Positions 9,798-20,121 of a stretch of DNA of 64,000 bases are shown piece by piece. Positions within the stretch are counted from its first letter, which is position 1. Every line of letters begins with the position of its first letter. Origin of the DNA: Bacillota bacterium (lineage in GTDB: Bacteria; Bacillota; Limnochordia; Darwinibacteriales; Darwinibacteriaceae). Both the position numbers and the translations under genes were made by a program. The stretch covers positions 1-64,000 of the forward strand of contig DURH01000031.1 in NCBI GenBank assembly GCA_012837385.1. The letters are read 5' to 3'. Under the pieces are notes generated by a model. That model worked only from the letters and a program-made list of their open reading frames with translations. It made no database searches and had not been told where the DNA came from.

Positions 9798-11300
9798 CTA
9801 CATGGACACTACCCAGGTTTTGGCACTTTTCACCGCATTCGCCCATCCCTGCAGCAGGCGCAGCCTTTCCGCGGCGCTTACTTGGGGCTGATAGGTGCCG
9901 TCCACTTGCCAGAGTTTGCGGATCTCGTCTTGATCCTTCCAGAACCCCACTGCCAATCCCGCGAGATAGGCCGCGCCTAAGGCGGTAGTCTCAAAGATTT
10001 GGGGCCTCTGCACCTGAGTTTGGGTCATGTCGGCTAAGAACTGGCAGATAAAGTTGTTCACCGAGGCGCCTCCATCCACCTTCAGCTCGGTGAGGGGAAG
10101 GCCGGCATCAGCAAGCATAACATCCACTACATCCTTCGTTTGGTAGACAATGGCCTCGAGGGCAGCCCTAGTCAAGTGCGCTTTGGTAGTACCTCTAGTG
10201 ATGCCCATAATCATCCCTTGGACATAGGGATCCCAGTGAGGAGCTCCCAAGCCCACAAAACTGGGCACAAAATAGAGGCCATTGGTATCAGGGACAGACA
10301 AAGCCAACTCCTCTGTCTCCGCAGCCTTCTCAATCACTCCTAAGCCGTCACGCAGCCACTGCACAGCGGCCCCAGCCACAAAGACACTACCCTCCAAGGC
10401 ATATTCCACACTGCCGTTAAGCCCCCACGCGATGGTGGTTAACAGCCGGTTTCGGGATGCAATCAGAGACGTCCCTGTGTTCATCAGTATAAATGCCCCT
10501 GTACCAAAGGTGGCTTTGACTGTGCCTGGCTCATAGCAGGCTTGACCAAACAGGGCCGCCTGCTGATCTCCTGCCGCGCCTGAGATGGGGATCCCTGCCG
10601 GCAGTACCCCCAGGTCTGCTGTATAGCCATATACCTCGCTATTGGAACGCACTTCAGGCAGTACAGCTTGGGGAATGCCCAGTACATCTAGGAGTTCCGG
10701 ATCCCATCTCAATTCAGCCAAGTTAAACAAGAGGGTACGGGAAGCATTCGTGTAATCAGTGCAGTGCACGCTGCCCCCAGTGAGCTTATAAATCAACCAA
10801 GAATCAATGGTGCCAAAGGCCAGCTCACCCTTTTTAGCCCTCTCTTTCAGCTCTGGATGCTGATCAAAAATCCACTTTAATTTAGTCCCCGAAAAGTAAG
10901 CATCCAGCAGAAGCCCGGTCCTTTCCACAAACAAGGATTCCAGCCCCTGGCGGCGCAGTTCATCACACATACCCGCGGTTCTGCGGCACTGCCAGACGAT
11001 GGCCCTGGTAACAGGTTCTCCAGTCTTCCGATCCCAGAGCACGACTGTCTCCCGCTGATTGGTCACACCAATGGCTGCCACTTGGGCAGGGGTGATCTCA
11101 GCCTCATGGAAAATCCGCCCCAAAAGGTCCTTGGTCCCTTCCCAGATTTCCTGGGCATCATGTTCCACCCAGCCCGCCTTAGGGTAGTACTGGGTGAATT
11201 CCTGATACACCTTAGCTGTAATTTGAGAGCGGCGATCAAATAGGATCACGGTGGTTCCTGTGGTTCCCTGGTCTATGGCCAGTATGTATTGCTCCGACAT
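9798..11300 (-). CDS. glpK: glycerol kinase
   Basis: MSEQYILAIDQGTTGTTVILFD; WQCRRTA; GSVFVAGAAVQWLRDGLG; KVDGGASVNNFICQF. Confidence 0.97.
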   Translation of the reverse strand: MSEQYILAIDQGTTGTTVILFDRRSQITAKVYQEFTQYYPKAGWVEHDAQEIWEGTKDLLGRIFHEAEITPAQVAAIGVTNQRETVVLWDRKTGEPVTRAIVWQCRRTAGMCDELRRQGLESLFVERTGLLLDAYFSGTKLKWIFDQHPELKERAKKGELAFGTIDSWLIYKLTGGSVHCTDYTNASRTLLFNLAELRWDPELLDVLGIPQAVLPEVRSNSEVYGYTADLGVLPAGIPISGAAGDQQAALFGQACYEPGTVKATFGTGAFILMNTGTSLIASRNRLLTTIAWGLNGSVEYALEGSVFVAGAAVQWLRDGLGVIEKAAETEELALSVPDTNGLYFVPSFVGLGAPHWDPYVQGMIMGITRGTTKAHLTRAALEAIVYQTKDVVDVMLADAGLPLTELKVDGGASVNNFICQFLADMTQTQVQRPQIFETTALGAAYLAGLAVGFWKDQDEIRKLWQVDGTYQPQVSAAERLRLLQGWANAVKSAKTWVVSM

Positions 11301-11345
11301 AATCAGCCCTCCTTCTGCTCTCTGCACAGTTCTGCAGAATGGGGA

Positions 11346-11903
11346 TCATTTCCTGCTGATGAGGCCCCTTTCAGTAGCCAAGAAATCAACGGGCTGGTCC
11401 CAAGGATCTGGATCTAGAGCACGGATGAATGCCGTGTACACTAAGCCCACTGTCGGAGCTGAAGTGTTACTGAGCAGTCGGTCATAGTAACCCCCGCCAT
11501 AGCCGATGCGGTAGCCCTCCTGGGAGAAAGCCAGACCAGGCACCACCACCAAATCCAACCTGTCCGGCTCCACAGTTGGGGTGCCGGGAGGAGGTTCTAG
11601 TATACCGAACACCGCTGGCGCCAGACTCTCCTTAGTGGTATAGAGGGTGGGCACCAAACCCTTGGGCCGCTTCCGGACCACCGGTACATATACTTCCCTG
11701 CCGCTCCGCTGCAGATCCTCCACGATTGGCCAAGTGTCGATTTCCCAACCAAAAGAGAGATAGATCATCACCCGCTGAGCCCCCTGAAAAACAGGGGATT
11801 CTGTTAGCACCCGGTGGATTTCCCCATCCCACTTAGCCCTGTCCTCCTTGAACACCTTGGCCCTTTCCCTCTTCAGCAGCCTGCGCAGCTCTTGCTTATC
11901 CAT
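11346..11903 (-). CDS. 5-formyltetrahydrofolate cyclo-ligase
   Basis: VVPGLAFSQEGYRIGYGGGYYDRLL signature. Confidence 0.93.
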   Translation of the reverse strand: MDKQELRRLLKRERAKVFKEDRAKWDGEIHRVLTESPVFQGAQRVMIYLSFGWEIDTWPIVEDLQRSGREVYVPVVRKRPKGLVPTLYTTKESLAPAVFGILEPPPGTPTVEPDRLDLVVVPGLAFSQEGYRIGYGGGYYDRLLSNTSAPTVGLVYTAFIRALDPDPWDQPVDFLATERGLISRK

Positions 11904-13179
11904 GGGAATGCACCGGCCTCAAAATGGCGACGCTGGAGCGCTCCCAGTCCAGCAGGTCCTCCAGGGCGCTCTGCACATTTTCGGCAGTAACCTGCTCCAA
12001 AAGCTCCAGGTATCTGTAATAGGGAGTTCCGTCAAAATATTGGGAAACCAAGCGGTTCGCGGTATACTCGAAGGAATCAAAGGAACCGAGGTAAAGCCCC
12101 ACATATTGCTTTTTCAAACGTTCTACTTCCCCTGCCTCTACTCTACCCCCTTTAAGCCCGTTGATAATGTCCGTGAGCTTAGCATGGAGGGCTTCAGGAT
12201 TGTCCGTTTCGGAACTAAACACGGACATGGCGTACCGAGAGTGCGCACCGAAACTGGCGTAGAAGGAATCATCAATCAGCCTTTCCTCGTACAGTTCAGC
12301 ATAGGCCTTGGAGCTTCGGCCCGAGATCAGCTTAAAACCTAGAGACATGGCTATCTGCATACGCACCAGTTCTTCCCCCTTCCAGATCGGATCATGCTTA
12401 AAACCAAGCATGTAGCGGGGACGGGAGATGGGCAGCTCTTCCTCAGACCAGGGTCTTACAACGCTCTGGGGTTCTTGGGGGTCCAGCCGTTCCACGGGGC
12501 CGCCTTCCCCTGGGAGCTGGGGGTAGCTTTTTTGCACTAGTTCATAGGTTTCCTTAGGGTCCACATCGCCCACTACCACCAAAACCATGTTGCTGGGCTG
12601 GTAAAAAGTATGGTAACAGCGGAACAGCTCATCCACTGTAATCTGCCTCACCGACTCCACTGTGCCTCCGATATCCAGTCGGACAGGATGCTCATGGTAG
12701 AGGTTCTGCAGCAGGGCTGAGTGGATTCTGTGATCGGGGTGATCGGCGTACATCTGCAGCTCTTGCTCGATAATGCCCTTTTCCTTCTCCACATTCTCCT
12801 CTGTTAAGTGGGGCCTATTCACAAACTCCACCAAATAGGTTAGGCTCTCGCGCCAATTATCAATGGTAGAGAATAAATAACTCGTTTGATTGTAGCTGGT
12901 AAAGGCATTCACTGAACCACCCCAGGCGGCAAAGCGGTCAAAGACGCTGCCTTCCTCCTCTTCAAACAGTTTATGTTCGAGGAAATGGGCAATGCCTGGC
13001 GGCACCTCAACGACTTCCCCGCCGGGTACACGGAATTTGTAGTCCAACGAACCGTAGTTCACCGAGAGTACAGCATAGGTTCTGAGAAACTGCTTTCTAG
13101 GCAGCACCACAACCATTAAGCCATTTTCCAAAGGTTTTTGGAACACGGTCTCTCCGCCTGGCACTTTAATCTGCTCCAT
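11896..13179 (-). CDS. M16 family metallopeptidase (YmfH-like, catalytic)
   Basis: HFLEHKLFEE (HxxEH inverzincin motif), followed by the M16 domain pair. Start moved to MEQIKVPGG. Confidence 0.9.
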   Translation of the reverse strand: MEQIKVPGGETVFQKPLENGLMVVVLPRKQFLRTYAVLSVNYGSLDYKFRVPGGEVVEVPPGIAHFLEHKLFEEEEGSVFDRFAAWGGSVNAFTSYNQTSYLFSTIDNWRESLTYLVEFVNRPHLTEENVEKEKGIIEQELQMYADHPDHRIHSALLQNLYHEHPVRLDIGGTVESVRQITVDELFRCYHTFYQPSNMVLVVVGDVDPKETYELVQKSYPQLPGEGGPVERLDPQEPQSVVRPWSEEELPISRPRYMLGFKHDPIWKGEELVRMQIAMSLGFKLISGRSSKAYAELYEERLIDDSFYASFGAHSRYAMSVFSSETDNPEALHAKLTDIINGLKGGRVEAGEVERLKKQYVGLYLGSFDSFEYTANRLVSQYFDGTPYYRYLELLEQVTAENVQSALEDLLDWERSSVAILRPVHSHG

Positions 13180-14449
13180 GGTCTGCTCCTTCCTGTGGGT
13201 TAGAACGGAGAATGTAGACGGTATCAAGCTGCACCTTCTCCATGGCCTTAACCACACTGTCCAAGTTCACTTCAGAGATAGCCTGCACTACCTCGTCGAT
13301 GGTACGCAGCTCATTATGGACGATGCCGATGATGTTGCGGTCAATCAGGCCAGAAGGGTTGTCATTCATGCCGTTTATGGAACTGATCAGCCCCCGTTTG
13401 GTTTGGTCCAGCTCCTTACTGCTGATCCGCCCAGCCTGCATTTCTTGAACCTGTTCTTTAATGATCTGCACCGCCTGTTCCTGCTTTGCTCCGCTGATCC
13501 CAGCACTGATGGTAAGCAGCCCCTTGCTGCCCTCAATGGAGGAACCTACGTAATAGGCCAAGCTGGCCCGCTCCCGGACATTTAAAAACAGCTTGGAGTG
13601 GGAAAAGCCGCCAAGGATGCCGTTGCCCACCAGGAGGGAGTAATAGTCTTCGTCCAAGTAGTTCAGATTTGTGCGGTATCCCATGACCAGAACCGCCTGC
13701 TGAACATCGATCAGGTCTTCAAAGTACCTGGGTTCGCCCACTTCAACCTGCTGGGGAGAACTGAGTTTTGCTCCACCTGCTCTACCTGGCACCAGCTGAG
13801 CCAGGATTTCCGCTGCTTGCTGGGCCTGGGAACCCACCACAAAGATATCCAGGGGATAGGAGTTTACAAGCTTGGTATAGTGTTCGTAAACCTCCTTATT
13901 CTCCAGGGTGCCCAAGGTCTCAGCATCCCCATATTTATAGATGGCAAAGGGCTCGCCGGCACACATCAAAGCTGTGGAGCGCACCAGAGCATAGGTGCGT
14001 TTGTCATTCACCAGCCCTTCCAGCTCTTGAGTGAGGGTGTGCTTTTCCTGCTGGAAATACGGTTCATGAAAACCGCCCTCTCCATAGGGGCAGGTGGCAA
14101 TCTCCCAGAAGGTTTGCAGGCCTTTGGCCAGCAGATCCCCACCCTGGGGTAGAAGTGCAGGATCCACCATTTGAAAATGGAACTCCAGGATCTGGCGTTC
14201 TCCGATTTTCAGGACATCGGACCCAAAGTCAGCAGCATACAGCTCCTCCAGCACCCGAGCCATGTCCCTTGTGGATGGGTACTTCTGAGAACCCCTTCTC
14301 AAGAGCAGGGGTACCAAGGCGGTACTGGCAGCCTCCCTAGCCTTCAGATCCTGCTGGATGAACATCTTACAGGTCAATGTCTTAAACTTGTCGGTGGCGC
14401 AGAGATGCAGCCGTACCCCTGGGCTCAACTCATGCTGGGTGAAGTTCAT
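13166..14449 (-). CDS. M16 family peptidase-like protein (YmfF-like, lacks HxxEH)
   Basis: M16 fold sequence (LLVGNGILGGFSHSKLFLNVRERASLAYYVGSS) without a zinc-binding HxxEH; adjacent to the catalytic M16 gene. Confidence 0.87.
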   Translation of the reverse strand: MNFTQHELSPGVRLHLCATDKFKTLTCKMFIQQDLKAREAASTALVPLLLRRGSQKYPSTRDMARVLEELYAADFGSDVLKIGERQILEFHFQMVDPALLPQGGDLLAKGLQTFWEIATCPYGEGGFHEPYFQQEKHTLTQELEGLVNDKRTYALVRSTALMCAGEPFAIYKYGDAETLGTLENKEVYEHYTKLVNSYPLDIFVVGSQAQQAAEILAQLVPGRAGGAKLSSPQQVEVGEPRYFEDLIDVQQAVLVMGYRTNLNYLDEDYYSLLVGNGILGGFSHSKLFLNVRERASLAYYVGSSIEGSKGLLTISAGISGAKQEQAVQIIKEQVQEMQAGRISSKELDQTKRGLISSINGMNDNPSGLIDRNIIGIVHNELRTIDEVVQAISEVNLDSVVKAMEKVQLDTVYILRSNPQEGADHGAD

Positions 14450-17400
14450 ATCAGTTCCTCCTCATACGGATCCGCATCAATATCTGTAGTGTCCCCAAAA
14501 GCTTCCGCCTTACTAGCCCCCAGCATTCCTGCGCAGTAGGAATTATGGCTGCACAGCGCGCAATCCGCTGCTGCTGGAAAGGCCTCAGCGCCGATTTCCG
14601 CGCCTGCAATAATGGACTGGCAGGTTTCCACAACCCACTTTTCGGTCTGCTGGGCATCGAGCAGCTGGGGTTCTAGGGCATAGAGCCTATTTGGTATGAG
14701 GAAATAGGCTTGGGAACTTACGGCTGGCAGGCCGAACTCCCTGGCCATGGCCCAGGCGTACAGGCGCAGCTGTACGGCATAGGCTGACCCCACCTCCTGC
14801 ACCTGCTCGGCGGTGATCCAGTTGGACTTAAAGTCCACCACTTCAACGCCCTGCGGCCCCACAAACACCTGGTCCACCGTGCCGTTGATCACGAAATGCG
14901 CGGCAGAGGTGAAAAAGCTGCGTTCTTTATAGATCGAACCATTTGATTCCTGCCGCGCCCTTTGGAAAAAGGGGCTGCGCAGATAGGGTGTGATCATCTC
15001 TTCTAGCTGGGCCCGCTGCCTAGCATCAAGTTCCGCACCTTCCATGGATGCCGCATACTCGATGAGATAAGCAAGATCTTCAGGGTCCCTGATCTGTTCA
15101 ACCACCCTGTGCACTACGTTCCCCCTTTGGGCAGCATTTAGGCCCCGGGAGGCACCTTCCACCGTCCCTTCCCTGCGGCGTTCAGGCAGGGCCAGCACAT
15201 GGCGGAGATAGTAGTAACGGGGGCAGCGGGCATAGTTCATCAATGACGTTACAGAGAACGCCACCTGCTGATACTGGGGCTGAAGCGGAGTGTAACGGGG
15301 CCGCTCCAGCCGGGCAGGCTCACCCCGCCGCGGTTCGACCCTAAGAGGCGGCAGATCACCTGGTACCACTTGGTAAAGTCCGGGTTCAACCGCCCCTAGG
15401 TGCTGCTGCAGCCAGCTGCTCCAACTCTCGCCAGCCTCTTTCCCGCTGCGCATACACCAGTAGAACTCCTCCTCTGCCCTGGTAACAGCGACGTAGAGCA
15501 GACGCTTGGCTTCGCTGAGTTCCTCCTGCTTGTCCCGCTCCCGGGCCTCATCGTAGCCCTGCACACCCTTACAGGTCAGCCCGAAATCAGGATGATAGAG
15601 CACACTGCCCCTTGGGTGCCTGTAAACGCTGGCATTGGTATCGGGGAGAAAAACAACGGGGAACTCCAGGCCCTTGGCATTGTGAATGGTGCGCAGCACC
15701 ACCACATCGGCATGTTCTGCATCAAGCTGGGCTTCGCCCTCCTTCTGGGCCTCCCTGGCCATCAGGCGCAGATACCTGATCTGCTCGGGGAGAGTGTACA
15801 AATCCCGGGCAAAGAGATCCCAACTCTGCTCCACCAGCTTCTCGATATTGGCCACCTTCTGAGGTCCAAAGGGCAAGCGCCAGGTTTTCTCCACGTAATT
15901 CGTGCGGCGCAGCAGCTCCGTAATCACTACCGGGGCAGGCTTGTGCCGGGCCAAGAAGCGGAGCTGAGCGTAGTCCTCCCCAGCCTTGTGCAGAGCCGCC
16001 TGCTCCTCTTTGCTGAGCATATCGGGCCTGTCTTGGCGGAGCCAGAAAAGCCCTTCATCGGAGATTAGGTAGAAGGGCGAACGCAGCACCGCCAGCCTAG
16101 CCACCTGATCATGGGCATCTTCCAGCCAGCGGAAATAGTGCAGGAAATCCTGGATCTCCTGTTTAGAATAAAAGCCCCGCCCGCTCAAGTTGACATAGGG
16201 GATACCCACTTCACGCAGAGCCTGTTCGTAAATATGAACGCTGGTCATGGCCCTGAACAGGATGGAAATCTGCTCGTACTTGTACCTACCGCTGTCCACC
16301 AGTTCTTTAATCTTCAGGGCAATCTGCTGGGCTTCCAAGGTCCGGGCTTCATCCGCGGCTAGATCGTCTGCAGGGGTGCATAGAATGGTTACACAGGGCT
16401 TACCTGCCGGGTCCTTCTCGGCAGAACTCGGGTCAAAGCCAATGGCCTCCCCTTCCAGAAGGCTCCCGAAGAATCCGTTCGTAAACTTCACCAACTCTTC
16501 GGTGGAGCGGAAGTTGACATCCAAGACAACCTCTTTTCCGCCGTTCTTAATTTCTTCCTTAGTCTGCAGAAACACTCCCACATCAGCACCGCGGAAGCGG
16601 TAGATGGATTGCTTGGGATCACCTACCACAAAGAGCAGGGCACCCTGCGCCGCAAAGGCGTCCACGATCTTCTTCTGCAGGGGGTTGGTATCCTGGAACT
16701 CGTCCACCATAATGTGGGTGAAAGGGTAATCCGCCACCACCTGTCGATCCTGCAGTAGCTCGTAGGTGATCCTCTCTAAATCGTTAAAATCCACTAAGCC
16801 GCTGAGGCGCTTGCGCTCCGCATAGAGCTGGTGAACCCGCTCTAAAACCTCGCCTAGATAGGCGATGATGGCAATGCCCCTGCTGGCCTGGATGACCTTC
16901 TGGGCATAGGCAATGGTTTCCTTGAGGGTGCTCAGCTGCGCCGCCAGTTTCCCCCTGATACCTTTGAGCAAATCCAGGAGTATCTCCAAAGCTTCTAAGC
17001 GCAGATCTTCATCGGGTGTGCTGAGCAAATCCCTAAGAGCCGGCCATTCTGCCTGCAGCTCCTGGAAGATGGCCTGCTGCACGGCAGTAGCCGGGGTGAG
17101 GAGCAGTGCCTCTTCCACCGCCCTCTCTAGCTGCCGCAGGGGAAATTCCCCCGGAGGAGGGGGCAGAGGCCTTTGGAAATTGACATCACCTTTGCTGAGC
17201 ATTTTCTCATACAAATCCTGAACCAAGGCGCACACATCAGCAGCTGTGCCCAGGTCATTGGGTGCTTCGGAGTCCCCCACCACTTCTTCAATCACTTCTG
17301 CTAACAGCACTTTGGTTTCCCACTCTTCTCCCACCCGAAAGCGGGGATCGATCCCCGCCTGGAGGGGGTGCTCTTGTATGATGCGCTGGCAGAGGGAATG

Positions 17401-17661
17401 AATTGTCGAAATCTGCGCCCGCTCCATGCTGTCGATGAGCTCAGGGCGCGCCTTGCGCAGGCGCTCCTTCATTTCTTGCGCTGCCTTCTTGGTGAAGGTG
17501 ATGGCGGCTATCTGATCCACAGCAGTGCCTTTGTCCAGCAGATGCAGGTACCTCTCCACCAACACCCTGGTCTTGCCGGACCCCGCGCCGGCCACCACGG
17601 CAACCGGACGGTGGATAGTGTTTATGGCCTTTTCTTGGCTTTTAGTCGGCTTAAAACCCAC
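14446..17661 (-). CDS. addA: ATP-dependent helicase/nuclease subunit A
   Basis: UvrD-type motifs VVAGAGSGKTRVLVERY, VDEFQDTN, GDPKQSIYRFRGAD; C-terminal RecB-like nuclease GTVDQVF...VVDFKSN...QLRLYA. Confidence 0.95.
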   Translation of the reverse strand: MGFKPTKSQEKAINTIHRPVAVVAGAGSGKTRVLVERYLHLLDKGTAVDQIAAITFTKKAAQEMKERLRKARPELIDSMERAQISTIHSLCQRIIQEHPLQAGIDPRFRVGEEWETKVLLAEVIEEVVGDSEAPNDLGTAADVCALVQDLYEKMLSKGDVNFQRPLPPPPGEFPLRQLERAVEEALLLTPATAVQQAIFQELQAEWPALRDLLSTPDEDLRLEALEILLDLLKGIRGKLAAQLSTLKETIAYAQKVIQASRGIAIIAYLGEVLERVHQLYAERKRLSGLVDFNDLERITYELLQDRQVVADYPFTHIMVDEFQDTNPLQKKIVDAFAAQGALLFVVGDPKQSIYRFRGADVGVFLQTKEEIKNGGKEVVLDVNFRSTEELVKFTNGFFGSLLEGEAIGFDPSSAEKDPAGKPCVTILCTPADDLAADEARTLEAQQIALKIKELVDSGRYKYEQISILFRAMTSVHIYEQALREVGIPYVNLSGRGFYSKQEIQDFLHYFRWLEDAHDQVARLAVLRSPFYLISDEGLFWLRQDRPDMLSKEEQAALHKAGEDYAQLRFLARHKPAPVVITELLRRTNYVEKTWRLPFGPQKVANIEKLVEQSWDLFARDLYTLPEQIRYLRLMAREAQKEGEAQLDAEHADVVVLRTIHNAKGLEFPVVFLPDTNASVYRHPRGSVLYHPDFGLTCKGVQGYDEARERDKQEELSEAKRLLYVAVTRAEEEFYWCMRSGKEAGESWSSWLQQHLGAVEPGLYQVVPGDLPPLRVEPRRGEPARLERPRYTPLQPQYQQVAFSVTSLMNYARCPRYYYLRHVLALPERRREGTVEGASRGLNAAQRGNVVHRVVEQIRDPEDLAYLIEYAASMEGAELDARQRAQLEEMITPYLRSPFFQRARQESNGSIYKERSFFTSAAHFVINGTVDQVFVGPQGVEVVDFKSNWITAEQVQEVGSAYAVQLRLYAWAMAREFGLPAVSSQAYFLIPNRLYALEPQLLDAQQTEKWVVETCQSIIAGAEIGAEAFPAAADCALCSHNSYCAGMLGASKAEAFGDTTDIDADPYEEELI

Positions 17662-20110
17662 TCATCCCTACCTCCTTACGGCAGATGCCCTGGAAGGGGC
17701 AGTACCTGCAGATGCTGGTGCTGGCTGGCTCAATGGGAAAAGCTCCCTCTAAGATGGAGGTGACCAGCTCCGCTAGGATCTCCCGGAACTTGTCCTGCTG
17801 TTGAGCAAACTCCTCTGCAGCCAGGATGTTCTTCCCCTTACGCACACATAGCTGCTTGTGGTAGTCGGCGTGGAAGACACCCCTCCGGGCACTGCCGCTT
17901 ACCATGTAGTATGCTGCCCCCACGTTGCGGCCTTGGGGAAGCAGAGTCTCAGAAGCCAGCAAATAGGCAGCGATCTGCACATCCCTGCCTTCCAACAAAT
18001 GGGCTATCGTGGGAGGCGTTCCCGTTTTGTAATCATAGAGCACATAGGCCCCGTCTGGATGCTGGTCAATGCGGTCAATCCTGCCCCGCACGCTTACTGA
18101 GCCGAAGTCAGTGGGAATCACCACGTTCTGAAAGACCTGCTCCAGATAGGCGGGGCGAAAGCCACTCTCTGCTCTCTTCACATCCTGGCGGATAAACGCC
18201 CGCATACTGCGGATCAAGGCCGCAGGAGGCTCGCTGCCCCTCTCCAGGTAAGCCTGGATAAGCAGCCCCTCCACTTGGGCCTGGGCTTCTTCTACTGCAG
18301 GCAGAGGACCCGTCAAGTGGCTGGTCCAAAAATCGCGCAGAACATTGTGGATGATAATGCCCTTATCCCTGGCATCAAGCTCTAAAGACTCTTCTTCCAA
18401 TACTTCTAGGGCGAGCACATAGTCGCAGAAAAAGCGATAAGGGCAGCTAGCATAGCTGTTGAGCTGAGAAACGGTGAGGCCGCCCTGGAGAACCCGTTCC
18501 TTGATCTGGCTTAAAAGCTCAGCATCACGCAGCCTGCCGTCTCCCAAGAAGAGGGATGGATGGTGGCTGGGATCAAGACCAGCGGTACGTTCTCCATCCT
18601 CCACCTTGGGCAGGATGGTTGCTGGCAGATTCAGTTTTCCTTCCCGGTCAACTTCGGGATAGTGCAGGTAGAGGTGGGGCGCAGAACTGATCAGGCGTCT
18701 ATACAGCTCGTCCCGCTTCAACACCGCGGCGGTCTTGGTCAGCCAATGGGCGGTCCTGTGAGGGGGGAACTGCCCCTCCACCAGCCCTCCCACGTAGAGG
18801 TGTTCATAGGTGTGGGCACCCAACTGCTCAATGCCGAGTACCTGGACCCGTTCGGCGAATTCCCTCTTGGCCCGAATTTGGTAACTGTCTAAAAGCTCCT
18901 GGAGCAGCTGGAGGAATCTCTCAGGGGAAATAGTCCAGTGGAAGCTTCCCAGATTCCCGGCGATGGCGTACAGGCTGTCCCACGCTTTGACCAATTCCGC
19001 CCAGACCTCTAGATTGTCCTGGGGCTTAACCCACAGTTCAGGGTCGAGTTTTTCCAGGAGCCTTTCCAGCCAGGCTCCGTATTCCCGCAAAGGCCTGGTG
19101 ATCAGCTCCGCTCCTAAGCCTCCCAAAATGTCCAAGACCTGTACCCAGCCATCCTTTGTGCCTAGATAACTGCGCCAGGCAGGCAGCCCCTTTAAAGGCG
19201 GAGCCAGGCGCAACAAGCGGTGTTCCTCCCCAGTCAGGGCGAAGGGGAAACCCCAACCTGGGGCGGTGAGCAGCTCCAGATGGTGCTTGTCCCAACCGCC
19301 GAGTTCACCAGCGATCAGCGTGAGCAGGGCTTTGCCCACAGGAGTGTTGCGCAGTGTGCCAGCAGGCGTCTGCCAGGGAATCTGCATGCGCTCAAAAACG
19401 GGGATCACCATGGGAAGGTACTGGGCGGGATTGGGAAAGGCCACTGCCAACTTCTCTAAAGCAGCACCTGCCTCAATCTGGTGGCGTAGGGATGCCCCAA
19501 TTAGCTCAACTTCAGAGGTGGGATCTGGAGCTTTGATCACCTCCACTGTGGGTTCTTGGGTCTGGAGCTCCACCACTTCCAGAGTGCGGCCTGCAGCCAG
19601 GGCGTGGAGAAAGTCCTGCTCCAGGGGCCTGAGTTCACCCAATCCCTGGAGTCTGATGGTGCTCACTTCAGACAGCACTCTTCCTTTCTCCAGAACCCTG
19701 AGGGCCATCCTGATTCGCCCTGGAGCGTTCACCACACCGCATTCCGCTAAGATCCCATGGTAGCGGTTGTGCAGCAGCTCAAGCTCTGCCCTGCCCTGTT
19801 CAGGCATGAGGGCAAAAATGTCTTCTCCGTAGTCCAAGCGGCCAAACAGCCATTTCAGTTCCTGGATGAAACCTGTGAAGGGGACAATGGGCGCGAAAAA
19901 CTTGAGGCTGCCCTTCGCATCTTCCACGCTCTGCCAAAGAGCCACCTCTTCCAAAATCCGATCCTCTCTGTAAGAAACCAGGCCCTCCTTCAGAATCTGG
20001 GCTGCCAATCCCCCTAGGGTAACAGCCTGCGCTGGATGCGCCTCCCTGGATAAGCGGCGGCGCACTTGTCGCAAATGAGTACTGGGAACAATATACAGTG
20101 TTGTCACCAT
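17651..20110 (-). CDS. addB: AddB-like subunit / PD-(D/E)XK nuclease family protein
   Basis: YASCPYRFFCDYVLALE, GRIDRIDQHPDGAYVLYDYKTG, CRYCPFQGICRK. 819 aa, with no N-terminal GxxGSGKT. Confidence 0.85.
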   Translation of the reverse strand: MVTTLYIVPSTHLRQVRRRLSREAHPAQAVTLGGLAAQILKEGLVSYREDRILEEVALWQSVEDAKGSLKFFAPIVPFTGFIQELKWLFGRLDYGEDIFALMPEQGRAELELLHNRYHGILAECGVVNAPGRIRMALRVLEKGRVLSEVSTIRLQGLGELRPLEQDFLHALAAGRTLEVVELQTQEPTVEVIKAPDPTSEVELIGASLRHQIEAGAALEKLAVAFPNPAQYLPMVIPVFERMQIPWQTPAGTLRNTPVGKALLTLIAGELGGWDKHHLELLTAPGWGFPFALTGEEHRLLRLAPPLKGLPAWRSYLGTKDGWVQVLDILGGLGAELITRPLREYGAWLERLLEKLDPELWVKPQDNLEVWAELVKAWDSLYAIAGNLGSFHWTISPERFLQLLQELLDSYQIRAKREFAERVQVLGIEQLGAHTYEHLYVGGLVEGQFPPHRTAHWLTKTAAVLKRDELYRRLISSAPHLYLHYPEVDREGKLNLPATILPKVEDGERTAGLDPSHHPSLFLGDGRLRDAELLSQIKERVLQGGLTVSQLNSYASCPYRFFCDYVLALEVLEEESLELDARDKGIIIHNVLRDFWTSHLTGPLPAVEEAQAQVEGLLIQAYLERGSEPPAALIRSMRAFIRQDVKRAESGFRPAYLEQVFQNVVIPTDFGSVSVRGRIDRIDQHPDGAYVLYDYKTGTPPTIAHLLEGRDVQIAAYLLASETLLPQGRNVGAAYYMVSGSARRGVFHADYHKQLCVRKGKNILAAEEFAQQQDKFREILAELVTSILEGAFPIEPASTSICRYCPFQGICRKEVGMSGF

Positions 20111-20121
20111 CTCGCCCCCAA

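Noticed and set aside
13178-14152. Plus-strand ORFs 13178-13585 and 13598-14152
   Set aside because: Antisense of the M16 peptidase gene; translation looks like reverse-frame artefact.
15400-16068. 222-aa plus-strand ORF
   Set aside because: Fully antisense to addA, in a GC-rich region prone to spurious long ORFs.
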